A DNA stretch of 64,000 nt, taken from positions 13,107,530-13,171,529 of the forward strand of contig OW388302.1 in the NCBI GenBank assembly GCA_936450465.1. The letters run 5' to 3'. Made by a program: the position numbers and the translations under genes. Below are positions 24,101-36,512 of this stretch, one piece after another. The notes under the pieces are model-generated. The model had not been told where the DNA came from and did not search any database. It was given only the letters and a program-made list of their open reading frames with translations. Every line of letters begins with the position of its first letter. The stretch's first letter is position 1. The stretch is from Gibbula magus. Lineage: Eukaryota; Mollusca; Gastropoda; Trochida; Trochidae.

Positions 24101-24690
24101 TGAAAGCCCTCGTAAAATCTTCAACTCATCAGCAACCATGGCCAGCGCACAAGTTGAGTACTAGTAGCTTCCCACTTCCAACTCGTGTCTCCTTGTAGTG
24201 AGGAAAACGTGCACAGTTTGAAATAAACTGGTGAAGTGTTTTTATGCATTCAATCGGCCAATTTAATTTCTTCTGACGGATGAACCGACATGTCGGTTTA
24301 GCTAAATTTACAAAATTTGGCATGCTTAATAGAACTTAACACCGGGGGGAAATAAGATGGAATATAAAAACAAGGAAGCCTTATTCTCAATGCAAGTGTA
24401 AATGATACATTGCATTTGTTATATGTCAATTTCATCACCTTAGAACAATGCAAATTTAACATATATGTTCTCCATTTCATACATTTTTTCATACTCTTCG
24501 CCAGAACATTAGTTACCTTTCCTTGCTCGAATTGTTACACACATATACTGTGATGCATTTACTCATCACCTATGGACAAGTATGTCATTCACGGATTCCT
24601 TCGTGAAAGCCCAAGCCATGGACATAAATGATATTTATGAATATATGCTAGTAGAGATGTGAATAGCATTTTAAAAAAACTTCCTATTAG
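21193..24690. other. Noncoding DNA between the PAN/propeller gene and unit 2
   Basis: No gene is supported. It contains a pyrimidine-rich tract (listed separately). The frame at 22085-22546 reads plausibly for about 50 residues, then runs through the pyrimidine tract. The minus-strand frames 24129-24492 show no domain or conservation. The rest is AT-rich. Confidence 0.45.
22305..22460 (+). repeat. Polypyrimidine tract
   Basis: About 150 bases of almost pure C/T with repeats like CTCTCTGTCCCTCTCCTC. It is a candidate triplex-forming or low-complexity tract and generates spurious Ser/Leu/Pro-rich frames. Noncoding. Confidence 0.8.
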
Positions 24691-24771
24691 ACGTGTTTTC
24701 TTCAGCAGTTACCCTTCTCAAGGCAGCATGGATGTTATCACAACACAGTCTCAACACCAGATGACACATGG

Positions 24772-24960
24772 TTGATGTACTTAAAACAGCGATTCGTTTG
24801 GGAAACATTTCTTCCAGGTACCCTTTTAAACAGCTGGCTGACTGTAACGCGGACGATGTGTCTTGCCAAGAAATTAAACACAGTTAGAACACCAGATCAA
24901 AGTATTGGTGTTCCTAGAACCGTGTCTCTTTTGGGATACAAATTTCCATTTAAATCCACT
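24772..24960 (+). other. Unit 2 copy of the conserved edge ORF
   Basis: Counterpart of 3526-3738; the frame MMYLKQRFVWETFLPG... stays open until the LINE tail begins at 24961. The last part of the longer 100-codon frame is LINE 3' sequence and TCA repeats, so it is chimeric. No domain recognised. Confidence 0.25.
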
Positions 24961-25503
24961 TCATCATCATCATCATCATCATCAAGTTTATTTCCTCCAA
25001 TAGGAGATTATGTGAATTATACATTGATGGGACAGTTCAAGACATTTACAAAAGTGAAAATTAAGAGATGTTAGTGTTTATAAGGAGAGGTTAGGTTTGT
25101 ATGAACACATTCACGTTGTCATTCATAGAGTCACTTATCTTTGCAAGTAGATCAGGAGCTTTGATTCTTTCTGAATAGTTCTCTGTTTTTGTAGTACATG
25201 TTGCGAAAAAGACAAATGAGTTCCTGGTCTAGGAAGGTATCAGGAGGTCTACCAATGAGGTACTGCGTGAGTGTCTCATCATCTGCGCCATTCAGGAAAG
25301 CACAGAATGTCAGCGGGAAGTTGTTGTTCAGTCCATTCCAGAACGTAGAATATGTTTCTCCAAGAATGCTGCATGATGTCAGGACATGTCTCAACAAGTC
25401 CCAGTACTCCCGGTTGCATAGGCTGCAAACTTCTCTGGTCTTCTGTGGAACTGATGCCCAGATTTTGGCAAGAAGGCAGTATTGTCTATAGTAGTCTCTG
25501 TTT
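24959..25503 (-). mobile_element. 5'-truncated LINE, 3' end with TGA-repeat tail
   Basis: On the minus strand an open frame from about 25502 to 25152 encodes a typical non-LTR C-terminus: CSLCNREYWDLLRHVLTSC (a CxxC...H...C knuckle), then FWNGLNNNFPLTFCAFLNG and CLFRNMYYKNRELF. A short 3' UTR follows, ending GGAGGAAATAAACTT and then (GAT)n, read on the plus strand as TCATCAT at 24961-24983. The copy begins right where unit 1 sequence resumes (AACGTATCATTATAAC), so it was inserted after duplication and truncated at its 5' end. Only the end of ORF2 is present, so it cannot be active. Confidence 0.7.
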
Positions 25504-28200
25504 CAACAACGTATCATTATAACAAATAAGAATATTTTAAACATTTGGAAGATATGAGGAACACGAAAAGAAATTAATCTACAGTTGAAAGAAACCTTTT
25601 GGATGTTAAGTATTGATAATAACTTATTATTATTATTAGGTTAGATATTTGGCGGAAATATTAAATTGAATTTTTTTAACTCTTTACTGCTTGCAAAAAC
25701 GTCATGTCACCAGCCCCTTACTGCTTGCCAGACAAGCACCTGCACTGCCCTTTACTGCTTGCTAATATTGTAAATTTACCCCAAAAATAAAATTCAATTA
25801 AATCACATTTTGGGGAATAGTTTTACTCTTAAATGACCCTTGTGTGACATCAAATGTCATTTTTTAAAATTTTAATATTTTGAATGCTCTTAATTAAGGA
25901 TTAATCTTAATGCTCTTAATTAAGCATATTTCTGTGCAGCGAAAAAATGCACATTAACCTATTTAAAATAGTAAACATACAAGTTATATTGATCATATCT
26001 TTATTTCAAGTTCGCATGCATGTACATAATGAAACAAGTCCCTTAAAATGTTAGTAATTGACAAATAATGACATAAATTAGAAAGTTTTACATTTTTAAT
26101 GTTGATTAAGGGGAGATAATCCGGTTCAATCCTTATCGACAAAATAATGTTGTTTATCTTGACTCAAGTTTAACTTGCTCTTGGGGAAAAATAAACATTA
26201 TTGCTTCAATTGATTAAATAGCAACCATATTGATTATTTAACAAATAATTTAATAGATATAATTTAGTTCTTAAAATCCTAAGTCTGCTTGTATGATCTA
26301 ATCTAAACATGTTGATTTCATGTATGTTTGAAAATAAATTTTAACTTTTTAAAAAAGAAATATTCAAATACTGTTTTAGATAAATATTAACTTTCCAAAA
26401 ATATCATAAGTCAAATAAAACACACAGAACACTAGCCTTTGTTTATCAAACAATTAAGAAATTAATTTAAACTTTAAAATTGTTTTCAAATTCAAACATT
26501 TTCAAAATTATCTCCCATTGCTGTAAAGACATTGACTGAGTGGTCCTGCAGGCACCACAAGTTAATGCATGTCAACCAGAATTTAAACTGATTCCCTTAT
26601 TTAAAAAATCAATATCAAACAAAGATATAGACTTTAAACAATCATTGGAACAAGGAAATGCCTTGTTGGTAATAAGAACACATATATTATGTGTATACAC
26701 ATATCTATAATTATTACAGAAACAGTAATGTTACAAGTTTGACTGGTTAATTATTTAAGTAACAAACTGCTGAACTTCATTTCACCATAACACATTTCAT
26801 TCCACCAATTTCTATTATTTACATGTATCTAAAGTTGCAAACCAAATTACTAATTAGTGCTGTCTTATAAAAGCACAAAATGAATTAGGGATCATGCACA
26901 AGTTTATCTGAAACTCTCAAAACTTAGGTTTAAGTAAAAAAAATTTGCTCATCAATTATACATGCCAACAAATAATCACAGACATTTAATGATGCAATGA
27001 TATTGTATGCATTTTAGACATGTTAGTCATAGTCATACCATTAACACAACTCTTGTCATGTCTATAACCAGAGACAGTATAGTACATAGAGAGTCTCTTT
27101 GATAACTTTACCCATTAACTGAATGGTATCCCTGAGAAAAAGTTTTACGATTTCGAGGGGATCAATTACACTGAACTGCAGTGATGATTGCACAGATTAT
27201 CCCAAAGTCAAGCACTGGTCACCAAATGTCAAGTCTGGATTATCTTCAACTCTGATGGCATCCTGAGAAAGAAAGTTACAATAAAGTATAGTGGCTGCTT
27301 AAGATGAAACATGAATAAATATCCCATTAAATCTGATGAGCAGAAAAAGAAAACAAAACCAACTATTATGTTTCCCTTCTGAATTTTACATAATCTTTAA
27401 TACTAGATAGTCCAATTAAAATCCAACCCAAATTTATCAAAGTAAGTATAAAGTCAATTTATGTCAACTGAGGATAAATATCTCATTAATGTTTTGGTGA
27501 CAGCATATCATGCAACTTAAACTTACAAATGTATAAATTAACACATTCATTTGAGTTTTTCATTAAATCAGTCATGAATTCTATAAAAACTGGTCATGTT
27601 CTATCTAAATATCTTTAAACATAAATATTATGTTTTAAATTATATCGTTCGCAGATATTGAGTCGATAAATTGAAATAACATTTGTTTGTCAAATATCTA
27701 TATTTCTGATCAGAATCATTGGAAAATCATTGTTTACATAATACTTGTATTGTAGCTACAACTTGCATACTTCAAGTTGTTTAAAACATTATATATAATT
27801 CATAAATCATTGTTATTACATATACTCATCACTTTTTGGGAAATAAAACAATTTCAGCCAATTAAACATATGGATTTTCATTTATCATCCAAAACTGTGT
27901 TCCACAGGAGATATTGCTTGGGTAAGATTTTCTATGTTACTTGTATATATATTTCCAATAGAAAGGGTTTTTTTTTAAATCACTATTGAAAAGGCAATAA
28001 AGTTTTACCTTTTATGTTTCTGTTGGTCCCTTATTCATACTGTATCCCTAGCAGTCTTCTTCTTCGTGTGCTGTAACAAATATACAATAATTACTTACTA
28101 ATATTAACATTAAGTCATGTCTATCTGGATGAGATATGGTGAGAAGTGTATCAAACACATTCAAAACATCATTAGTCTCATCAATCATTCTATTTTTCCT

Positions 28201-28494
28201 GGGGGCGGGATAGCGCAGTGGTTAGCGCGTTTGTCTTTGGATCAAGAGGTCTGCCAGGGGCACGGCAACTTTGTCTGCAGTAGAGAACAGTTCTACACGC
28301 AGTAGGTTTGGGTGCAATGCTTTTCTGAATTTCAGCGTAATGCCACCCATGGTTCGCTAGTTCCAGCCGTTGCTCGCAGGTTTCACCGCAAAGTATAGCC
28401 ACATTTCTCCTTGCAATAATACTAGCAGCCGTGATATAAGTGAAATACTCTTGAAAGCGGCGTTAAACCCCCAACTCACCTCACCTCACCTCAC
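28201..28494 (+). mobile_element. tRNA-derived SINE with 11-bp target-site duplication
   Basis: The head GCGGGATAGCGCAGTGGTTA is a tRNA-like box A region. The body ends with GCGTTAAACCCCCAACTCACC and a CTCAC-type tail. CTATTTTTCCT occurs immediately before (28190-28200) and after (28495-28505). Compared with the relative at 63567-63880, this copy lacks about 15 bp covering the B box (GAGGTCTGCCAGGGG here). The frames 28117-28305 and 28190-28402 are SINE translations, not genes. Confidence 0.85.
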
Positions 28495-29877
28495 CTATTT
28501 TTCCTATTCTTAAGATTGTATTGTAAATACATATATATAGGCCGTGACATGTTAATAAACAATTACAGTCACATCATAACAATATTTCAGTTTTAATAAA
28601 ATAATGTTACTTTCCAAATCAAGTTTCCTTAATCTAAAATAAATATAAATTGAAATCTCCTGGTAAAATGTTTATATTCATAATGTACATGTCAATGTCC
28701 CATACTCCCAGCATATTATTTGAACTAATTTATGTAAATATTTACAAAGATATCAAATCAAAATATAAAGATTTCAACCTTGAAACATACATTTTGTTGC
28801 AAGTTATAATTATAATAAAATTTTAAAGTTTGCCAGTATGAAATTGAACATTAAATTCAAATATTAATTGTAAAATAAATTTATATTAATTGTATAACAA
28901 AAATAAAATGTATTAGGGCCTAACTGTGTTTAAAAAAAATATTTATTCAAATCTTTTACATACAAAACTGTAACTAGTCATTGGCAATTATTGTCGGTGA
29001 AAACATATCACTGCCATTATAAAAAAATGTTCTGTCATATTCAATCCTTGTCAATCTATCACACTGAATATAATATATTGTTTTCAAATTACATTCAAGA
29101 TTATCAGTAAGCAATGTATGAGAATGCGATCAAGATTAATCTAACTAAATGATTGTTGATTATGACAGTCAGCATTCAGCGAGACAGCGAGCCTAGTAGA
29201 CATCACACTGTACATAGCGATGATAGCGACTGTACTTGTCGATTGACAAGACGACATTCAAAGTCAAGTTAGATTAATGTTTTGACGGGTTTTATCAGTT
29301 ACATATACACCCGAATATATATCAGTGACAAATGAAATACAAAAATCTGTATACTCACTTTGACATGTGTTTTTCATCCGAAAAAATATCTCTAAAAAGT
29401 TCAATCCGACGACAGGAATCTCGTAGACAATGTAAATAATCTCACGTTGTCTTCACTTCCGGGTCGCTCACAACGCGAACAATTGCTTTTCAACGATGTA
29501 ATGAAGCAAAGATATGATCATTTTTGTTTACAAATATATTTCCAAAGTGTAGATAAATCACTCATAACCTATTCACCGAATGTCAATTACTGTTCCTGGA
29601 CAAAAACAATGGCAAGTCAACATGACAAACTTTTCCGTTATTGCGATCGCTCGTTCGTGATTGACTTAAATGTCCCAACGTTTGTTTTTTGGAAACAGCT
29701 GTTTTTACCGATATGCTTTCTTTAGGAGGCTTTCCACTATTTTATTGCGTTTTTTTCACATTAAAAATGTACGAGAACAACCTCATGTATTCCATATAAT
29801 GCATTAAATGCATAAGTTAAGAATATTTCTGCAGGGTAATTTTACAATGAATAATTTTTCTCGGACAGTTTGAAAAG

Positions 29878-30340
29878 TTGTAGAATCACGTATATAAGCA
29901 GTAAAGGGCAGAAGCGTAGAATCGCGTAAATAAACAGTAAAGGGCAAACGCGTAAAATCGCGTATATAAGCAGTAAAGGGCAGAAGCGTAGAATCGCGTA
30001 TATAAGCAGTAAAGGGCAGAAGTGTAGAATTGCGTATATAAGCAGTAAAGGACAGAAGCGTAGAATCGCGTATATAAGCAGTAAAGGACAGAAGTGTAGA
30101 ATTGCGTATATAAGCAGTAAAGGGCAGAAGTGTAGAATTGCGTATATAAGCAGTAAAGGGCAGAAGCGTAGAATCGCTTATATAAGCAGTAAAGGGCAGA
30201 AGCGTAGAATCGCGTATATAAGCAGTAAAGGGCAGAAGTGTAGAATTGCGTATATAAGCAGTAAAGGGCAGAAGCGTAGAATTGCGTATATAAGCAGTAA
30301 AGGGCAGAAGTGTAGAATTGCGTATATAAGCAGTATAGGG
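29878..30340 (+). repeat. 36-bp minisatellite at the right end of the TTAA element
   Basis: About 13 copies of GCAGTAAAGGGCAGAAGCGT plus AGAATCGCGTATATAA, with alternating CG/TG variants (AGCGTAGAATCGCG against AGTGTAGAATTGCG) that look like CpG decay. The array ends at the element's terminal TTAA, and its unit contains the terminal motif of the element. Confidence 0.9.
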
Positions 30341-30344
30341 TTAA

Positions 30345-31485
30345 ACAGCGATGATTATGCAGAGATTATCATAATGAAATATTTATGTATTTACTAACTT
30401 TTGACAATTATTATGGATATTGATGTAAGTGTTGCACTCACTCAACTTTGAGAGAAGATAATTCATTGAAGCGAACACTGTTTATTTTCTTACCATGTAA
30501 TCCTTGTTAAGTTTTGCTAATATCATTTGAGGAACTTCATGATTAGGAGTTTATTACAGTCCAATCTCTATTCCTGACATTTCCTAATAAGTTTGATATG
30601 TTCTCAATAGTTCATAATTAACTCATTTAATACTGTAAATACCAATAAATTGAAGTGATAGTAGCAGTATATGTTTATGTTATTTCAGTTAGTTGATAAC
30701 ATTTAATCACATTTAAGGAAATTAAACTATTTAAATAAATATCAAAAGGTGAAATATTTACATTCAGAGAGTTTATTTTAATTATCACAACATTTGATAT
30801 TTAAATAAAACTGATAATAACAATCTCTTCATGTACATAAACCAGCCAAAAAAATTCAGCTTCAGTGAATACGCTGTTCTATCCTCATTGTGTTGAGTGC
30901 CAAGCAAGTATGCAACAACTCCCATCATTAATGTCTTTTGGTATGATGGGGTAGGGTATCAAATCCCGGTTTTGCGGCAGATACTCACAATTTTTCCTTT
31001 TCCCCCACAGAGCCTCAAAAATAATTTTATCGGGATATTCTTTTGTTGAAACGAAACTCAAGAGGATAATCTTTTTACACTTATATGCTATAAATACATT
31101 ATTAAAACACGGCCAAACAGAAAGATATCAATGAATGTAATATTTTGATGACTTAAAGATTATATTTCACTCTTTGATAAAGACAAGCTCACACTTGGTG
31201 AAAAGAGTATGAACTGAAGCTGCGATTGGCTATACAGCAAACTGCTTTTTTAGTTTAAGACACGTTTTGTGTTACTATGTGAATAGTATAACAGTGTATA
31301 GGTTTTAAAATTAAAATTTTTTATAATTAGGTACAAAATAGGGTGTTTTCATTTCACGTAATGCAAACAAACCAAGATGGCGGATTTTGCTGATATGACG
31401 ATCGAACCTGTCTCCTCTTCACATTAAAAAATGAAATGTTATGAATACAGGGTAAAACTACAAACCAGTATGAGCGACAGCTTTA
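30345..31485. other. Unmatched AT-rich DNA
   Basis: No counterpart in unit 1 and no supported gene. Confidence 0.4.
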
Positions 31486-31915
31486 ACTAATGTTTGGCAC
31501 AGGGCTAAGTAAGAACTTCCTCCGATACGAATATGTGGCTTGAAATAATGATTCTGCTTCAATGAATAGTATGTTAAGTTGAAAATTTTTACTGATGTTT
31601 GCCACAGTGCTAAGGAAGAAATTCCTCTGATACGAATATGTGGCTTGAAATAATGATTCTGCTTCAATGAATAGTATGTTTAGTTGGAAACTTCTACTGA
31701 TGTTTGCCACAGTGCTAAGGAAGAAATTCCTCTGATACGAATATGTGGCTTGAAATAATGATTCTGCTTCAATGAATAGTATGCTTAGTTGAACACTTTT
31801 ACTGATGTTTGCCACAGTGCTAAGGAAGAAATTCCTCTGATACGAATATGTGGCTTGAAATAATGATTCTGCTTCAATGAATAGTATGCTTAGTTGAAAA
31901 CCTTTACTTAGGAAG
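31486..31915. repeat. 105-bp tandem repeat, about four units
   Basis: ACTGATGTTTGCCACAGTGC (or a variant) starts at 31486, 31591, 31696 and 31801, exactly 105 bp apart. Because 105 is a multiple of three, two minus-strand frames stay open through it as 35-residue repeats (for example EAESLFQATYSYQRNFFLS). No start context, flanking exon or known domain supports translation, so I list it as noncoding satellite. Confidence 0.85.
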
Positions 31916-32929
31916 AAATTCTTCTGATACGAAAATGTTGCATGGGGTTATGTTTCAATTAATAGCATGTATTTATTATACTGTGTTAGTGACCTTGCCG
32001 TAGATATTCCAGCTTCTGGTCGATAGAAAATCTATGTTGATACGTCGAAGTTAACAACTTATAAAGAATGTGTCTTATGAGACAGAAGTTATATCAACAC
32101 AAAAACGGAAGCAGATGTACTTCAAATATGTATTACTAGGAGTTCTTTCAGCAAACGTAGGTTACGTAGGAAGATTTTATTTCAGGAATCTCTGTAGGGA
32201 GAACATATATGACAATTTGAAGGGAAATATTTTTAAAACTATCATGTGACTTCCTAAATAAACATTTCAGCCTGTGTGTATGAACATTTCATATTTGTCA
32301 TAATTCTGCATGTGCATATTTCATCTGCTTAGCATTATCTTTGCAGGAGTTATTCTATTCTGTCATCTGTGACGTCATAAAACAATTTATCATGACGTCA
32401 CTGTATCATTTCGTTTCTGAAGGCAGCGTACTCACTATTTCAAATAAAGTTCAAATAAACCAAACATTACACTCGATTATTTGGCATGTGATTTTATGTT
32501 TATATTTTCAATGAGGAAAAATCACAGCGGTTTCTGAATTATCAAACCCTATCACATAACCAGTATTCAATAACAAACTAAATTGTACGTTCCATTTCGA
32601 AAAACGCTGATAAATGAATTTAGATAATTCCTAATTGCTATCCATATCACTAACATGGCAGAAATATAAGAAGTATATTTAGGTTCTGACATTTGTAAGC
32701 CCATAACACAAGTTAATTATAACCGTTTAAAACTTTATAGTTTTAGGACAAGCCGAAGATAAGGCTTTTACTATCTGTAAAAACAACACTGTTGTAGGTG
32801 ACAATAATTTCAGTTTTGATAGTGTAATTTTAAGATAAGGATACTGAAAAACAAATATAAATTATTGTTTTCGATATTCTGAGTATACAAATTCATTATA
32901 CCGTGGATAAATACGAAACAGGGCCTTTT

Positions 32930-33268
32930 TCACAGTGACACTCGTCCACAGAGAAACAATTTCTCTGTGACATTGATAGAACTTCTCTGTGACATAAATC
33001 AACATACAAAGATTTGATCTACCATTTGACCAGTTGACACAGAAACAATTTCTCCGTGACTTTAATCAACACAGGATACATATTTGTTGACATAATCAAC
33101 ACAGGAACAATTTAACCGTGACTTTATCCAACATAGAAACAATATATCCATGACTTTAATCAACATAGGTTTACTTTCTCAGTGACTTTTACCACCATAG
33201 AAATAATTCTCTGAGATTTGTGTCAACACAGAAACACCTTCTCAGTAAGATCGGTCCACACAGACACC
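32930..33268 (+). repeat. Hairpin minisatellite before A2
   Basis: A shortened, diverged version of 5650-6354, with units like CAACACAGGAACAATTTAAC and CTGTGAC. It ends GTCCACACAGACACC directly before the aligned start position of A2. Upstream (32210-32960) is the single unit-2 copy of the 750-bp block. Confidence 0.7.
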
Positions 33269-33488
33269 ATACAGTACCAGTCAGCGTGTGTTTTATTTAG
33301 TTCCATATTACAGTGTTTCCTGAAGAGAAATGCTGGTATAACACCTGGGATAAACAACAACAACCAGGAACCTGTGGGATGTTCAACCAAACTTCACTGT
33401 CTGGCCATGGGACTACAGGAGACGATGGGAAGTGCCCCCATTTACGTCAGTGATGGTCGATGTCTGATGGTAAAATCAAGACAAATGG
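33269..33488 (+). pseudogene. A2 exon 1, start codon and splice donor lost
   Basis: The exon aligns with A1 through VLFSSILQCFLKRNAGI and KLHCLAMGL. The initiating codon is ATA at 33269-33271 instead of ATG. The donor after ACAAATGG reads GA at 33489-33490 instead of GT. There is also an in-frame 6-bp insertion (extra Asn-Asn in the AAC/CAA run). No alternative in-frame ATG lies near the start. Its downstream exon (42685-43073) is intact, 9.2 kb away, with a BEL/Pao element in the intron. I regard the gene as inactivated at its 5' end. Confidence 0.65.
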
Positions 33489-33999
33489 GAACATAAAACA
33501 TACACGCTGTTTAGTCTGATACCATTGTATTAGTGTTAATGGTATGGTATTGGACTAGCGAAAGGGACTCATACACTAAACCTTTCAAGAAAATGGTACT
33601 TCATAATAATGAAAATTCTATAAGCGTACTATGCATTTCTCTATACTATTCATGCTAAAGGCGATTTTATGGGTGATTTTATGAGCGATTGTATGGGTTT
33701 GAATTTAGTTTAAGCTATAACTCTTAATTTATATGTACAGTGGGATGAACCAGCCAATGTAGCTTTCAGCGAATTGACAAAGATTTCATACCTAATGACC
33801 TTTATGTCAAGGCTTGTGATGTGATACCTTTGAAACATATTCAAGATGTCATACTTCCAGGTAATACATTGAGATTATTATCCGAGGAAGTGTGCCATAT
33901 GACTTTTACGAAACGAGTGTGAATTGTTTTATTGCCCGAGCGAGAGCGAGAGCTATACATACATTTGCTCAAGTCATACGGTACATTTTCGAGTGTAGT

Positions 34000-34704
34000 T
34001 GTACAGACGAAAGAAGTTTATATGTTTGAATAAACTTTATTCCTGTCCGTGGAAATACGTAAAAGACTGAAACAAACAGAAAGTTCCAGTCAGAATACTG
34101 TCTAATAACATGTTTCCAGAAAATGCGATCTTAAAAACTAATGCTGTTAATGCTAAGTTGAACAATAGCAACTATACATATGAATCTAAAACAAGAGTTC
34201 AGAAGATATTTTACGAACGCTTCAATTTGAGATTTTTTACATGAACGCTATGCATTAGAGTAACCAAATTCTTACCAAAACCCAATTCTAGGTGAAAACG
34301 TAAAAACTACTGATACAAAACAACATTGTGATATTGCTTAAACACTTAAAAATAGTATTTATGCTATAATTACTCTAAATAATGTGAATACCAAGTTTGG
34401 TCACAAACGCTGTACTGCCAGGAAATGAAAACTCACGTGGAGCACGTTTACCTATATAAACAGTCTTTTAAAGACATGACATCGAAGAATAGTTACGAAA
34501 CTAACATCTAGGTAATGCTATAATTGATATACATAAGATACATACACTTTTGAGGTCTATTTTCTCTGTAATGGGATGAGATCCCGGTCCTAGTATAAAA
34601 TGCCATGCGGCCTGTTGACTGTTTGGTAAACAAAGGGAGATAACTCTGCCACTCGGTAGCAAAATTGCGGAATGATAAGTGAGATAACGAAACGAAACAT
34701 TACA
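34000..34704 (-). repeat. 3' LTR of the BEL/Pao element
   Basis: Nearly identical to 40420-41125. On the element's own strand it begins TGTAATG and ends CTGTACA. Just inside it, complementing CTCCCC at 34705-34710, is GGGGAG, a probable polypurine tract. A partial second copy of the LTR edge plus this tract occurs at 34741-34764, suggesting a small local duplication. Confidence 0.9.
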
Positions 34705-35090
34705 CTCCCCAATTAATATCTGAAACTCCCCACTTAATATCTAAAACGAAACATTACACTCCCCACTTAATATCTGAATAAGATATTACCGAGTTATATG
34801 TGAACCAACATTTAAATGAGCTAACTGAGTTGCTGAGTTTTACAATGCATGTAAACCTGACTGAATAAGATGATACACAAAATATGTGAGAGTGCACCTT
34901 TAAATTTGTAAAAATAGACATAAACATAATGCACTAAAACTATGACATTATAAAAGCCAATTGAACTTTAAAGTAAGTAGCAAATTGCAACCAGAGCATA
35001 TACATGTAATACTCAATTTGAATTGCTGTAACACAATTGATTACCAAAACCTTTGGCAAAGACACATACAGGTGTCCAATAAATAAACAT

Positions 35091-35220
35091 ACCCCGTATC
35101 TAGAAAGTTTCTAGTGCGTATCTAGAAAGTTTCTAGTGCGTATCTAGAAACTTTCTAGAACGTTTCTAGAAACTTTCTAGTGCGTATCTAGAAATTTCTA
35201 GAAATTTCTAGAAATTTCGA
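35091..35220. promoter_or_regulatory. Array of heat-shock-element-like inverted pentamers in the retrotransposon
   Basis: TCTAGAAAGTTTCTAG-type palindromes repeat and end in a perfect run at 35191-35218, GAAATTTCTAGAAATTTC and one more GAAATTTC. That is six alternating GAA/TTC blocks spaced by two bases, the arrangement bound by trimeric HSF (nGAAnnTTCn, established knowledge). The array lies inside the element between the degraded integrase and the 3' LTR. Whether HSF binds is inference; it might instead be a palindromic microsatellite. Confidence 0.45.
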
Positions 35221-35690
35221 GTTTTTATTTTTTACGAGATATTCAAATATTTTTTTTATATTCTGAAACTACATGTTGACTTTGCCATAATATGTAAATT
35301 TCAACAATGTCACTCAACTAGAATAGCAGGAAATTGATGTTTAGTTTCGTAGTATCCTCGTTATAACGCGCCCTGCTGAACTGCTCAGGGGCAGTCTAAT
35401 TACATGACAACAGTCGCTGTTAAGCTTCAAACTGTACTGCCCGTGCAGTGATCTTTTGTAGCTGGGGAGTTAATCAATGAAGGATATTCAGCGACGATAA
35501 AAGGAAGTATGTGATTGTTTAGAAAAATTATAATTGTAGACAATGTAAGTGGGTTTAAGTGAGACCTCAGTGATATCGACTTCCGACTCCTGTACAACTT
35601 TCAGTGAATAAATTGTGACAACTTTACAATCATTGACATTCTACATTCTATCTCATGAGCTATTTTACAAAACATTTACTAGTTTCATTG
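35221..35690. other. Retrotransposon DNA without recognisable coding
   Basis: The integrase catalytic core would be expected about here, but no DDE-type motif is visible on the minus strand. Only short frames are present. Confidence 0.5.
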
Positions 35691-36512
35691 CTATATCATC
35701 GTCCAAACAAACAATATATTATATAATATTTTAAGATATGTAATACCATAGCTCATGTCTGCTTTTGGCAGATCAGCCATGATCTGTGTTTCCTGCTTAC
35801 CACGTAGTTTCTTGCATGTGATGCACTTGTGAATAACACTTGAAACCAGTCTCTTCACGCCCGTGATCCACCAGCCTGCGGACCTGACGGCGCCTTCGGT
35901 AAAGTGACGGCCCTGATGTTGAATGAGATCGTGATGGTGTCTCACCAGCAAGACTGCGACGTGATGCTTCCCTGAAACGATTACAGGATGTTTTAGATTT
36001 CTTTCAAGGTCAGACTTGCCTAATCTGCCTCCTACTCTCAGTATGCCGTCGCTGTCTAAGACTGGGTTTAAGGCTGCTATGGGGCTGTCTTTAGCGAGAG
36101 GTGTTTTCGTTTTAATGCAGGTTAGCTCCTTCTCAAACACTTCTTGCTGAACTTGTTTGATAACAAAAGTCTCTGTTGTACTTTGTGTGTGTTCAGTAGC
36201 GTCGACTGATGAGCCACTGTTTGTCGAACGGTGGGCTCTCCTTGCAACGGTTTTAAGCCGCGAAACAGCTTTCACCAAACTGTTCCATTTTGAAAACCGG
36301 TCAAATCTCTTTGAGCCAAAGTTTGTGTTAGGTTGTTTCCTTGTAAGGAGCACAGGATCTTGTTCAGGTTCTATCTCCAGAAGACTGTCGCCAAGGTCTA
36401 AGTCTTCGGGATTCTGTATGATAGTAGGTCCATTTAACCATGCGTTACCTTCCATATTCTCTGCGGCAACAGGTCTTGTTGCCTGATCTGCTGGGTTGTG
36501 TCGGGTTGACAC
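35691..36512 (-). pseudogene. BEL/Pao fragment: integrase zinc-binding domain, core missing
   Basis: The frame begins with the post-RNase H linker (STRHNPADQATRP), followed by a variable region and then the integrase N-terminal part. The last about 70 residues show an HHCC-type finger (HHDLIQHQGRHFTEGAVR...CITCKKLRG). It then diverges after MADLP into unrelated residues and stops at 35691. The catalytic DDE domain that normally follows in this family is absent, so integrase activity is lost. The upstream neighbour (36445-37092) is in another frame; the shift lies near 36580. Confidence 0.75.

Larger units (their letters stand above)
25676..30344. mobile_element. piggyBac-like TTAA element without transposase
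   Basis: TTAA flanks both ends (25676-25679 and 30341-30344). Inside, the left end reads CTCTTTACTGCTT and the right end, complemented, reads CCCTATACTGCTT, a short terminal inverted repeat. The motif CTTTACTGCTT recurs three times in the first 90 bp on the left and about 13 times, inverted, in the 36-bp array on the right. TTAA target sites and CCCT-like ends fit piggyBac (established knowledge). No transposase frame is visible in the 4.7 kb, so it would be non-autonomous. It carries a nested SINE at 28201-28494. The interior is otherwise AT-rich with no gene; a stretch near 29400-29480 with TTCCGGGTCGC is less AT-rich. Confidence 0.55.

Noticed and set aside
28117..28402. Overlapping ORFs on both strands
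   Set aside because: They translate the tRNA-derived SINE; similar frames arise from the copy at 63567-63880.
36157..36486. Plus-strand ORFs across the retrotransposon (also 37906-38298, 38793-39038)
   Set aside because: They are antisense shadows of the minus-strand gag-pol region.
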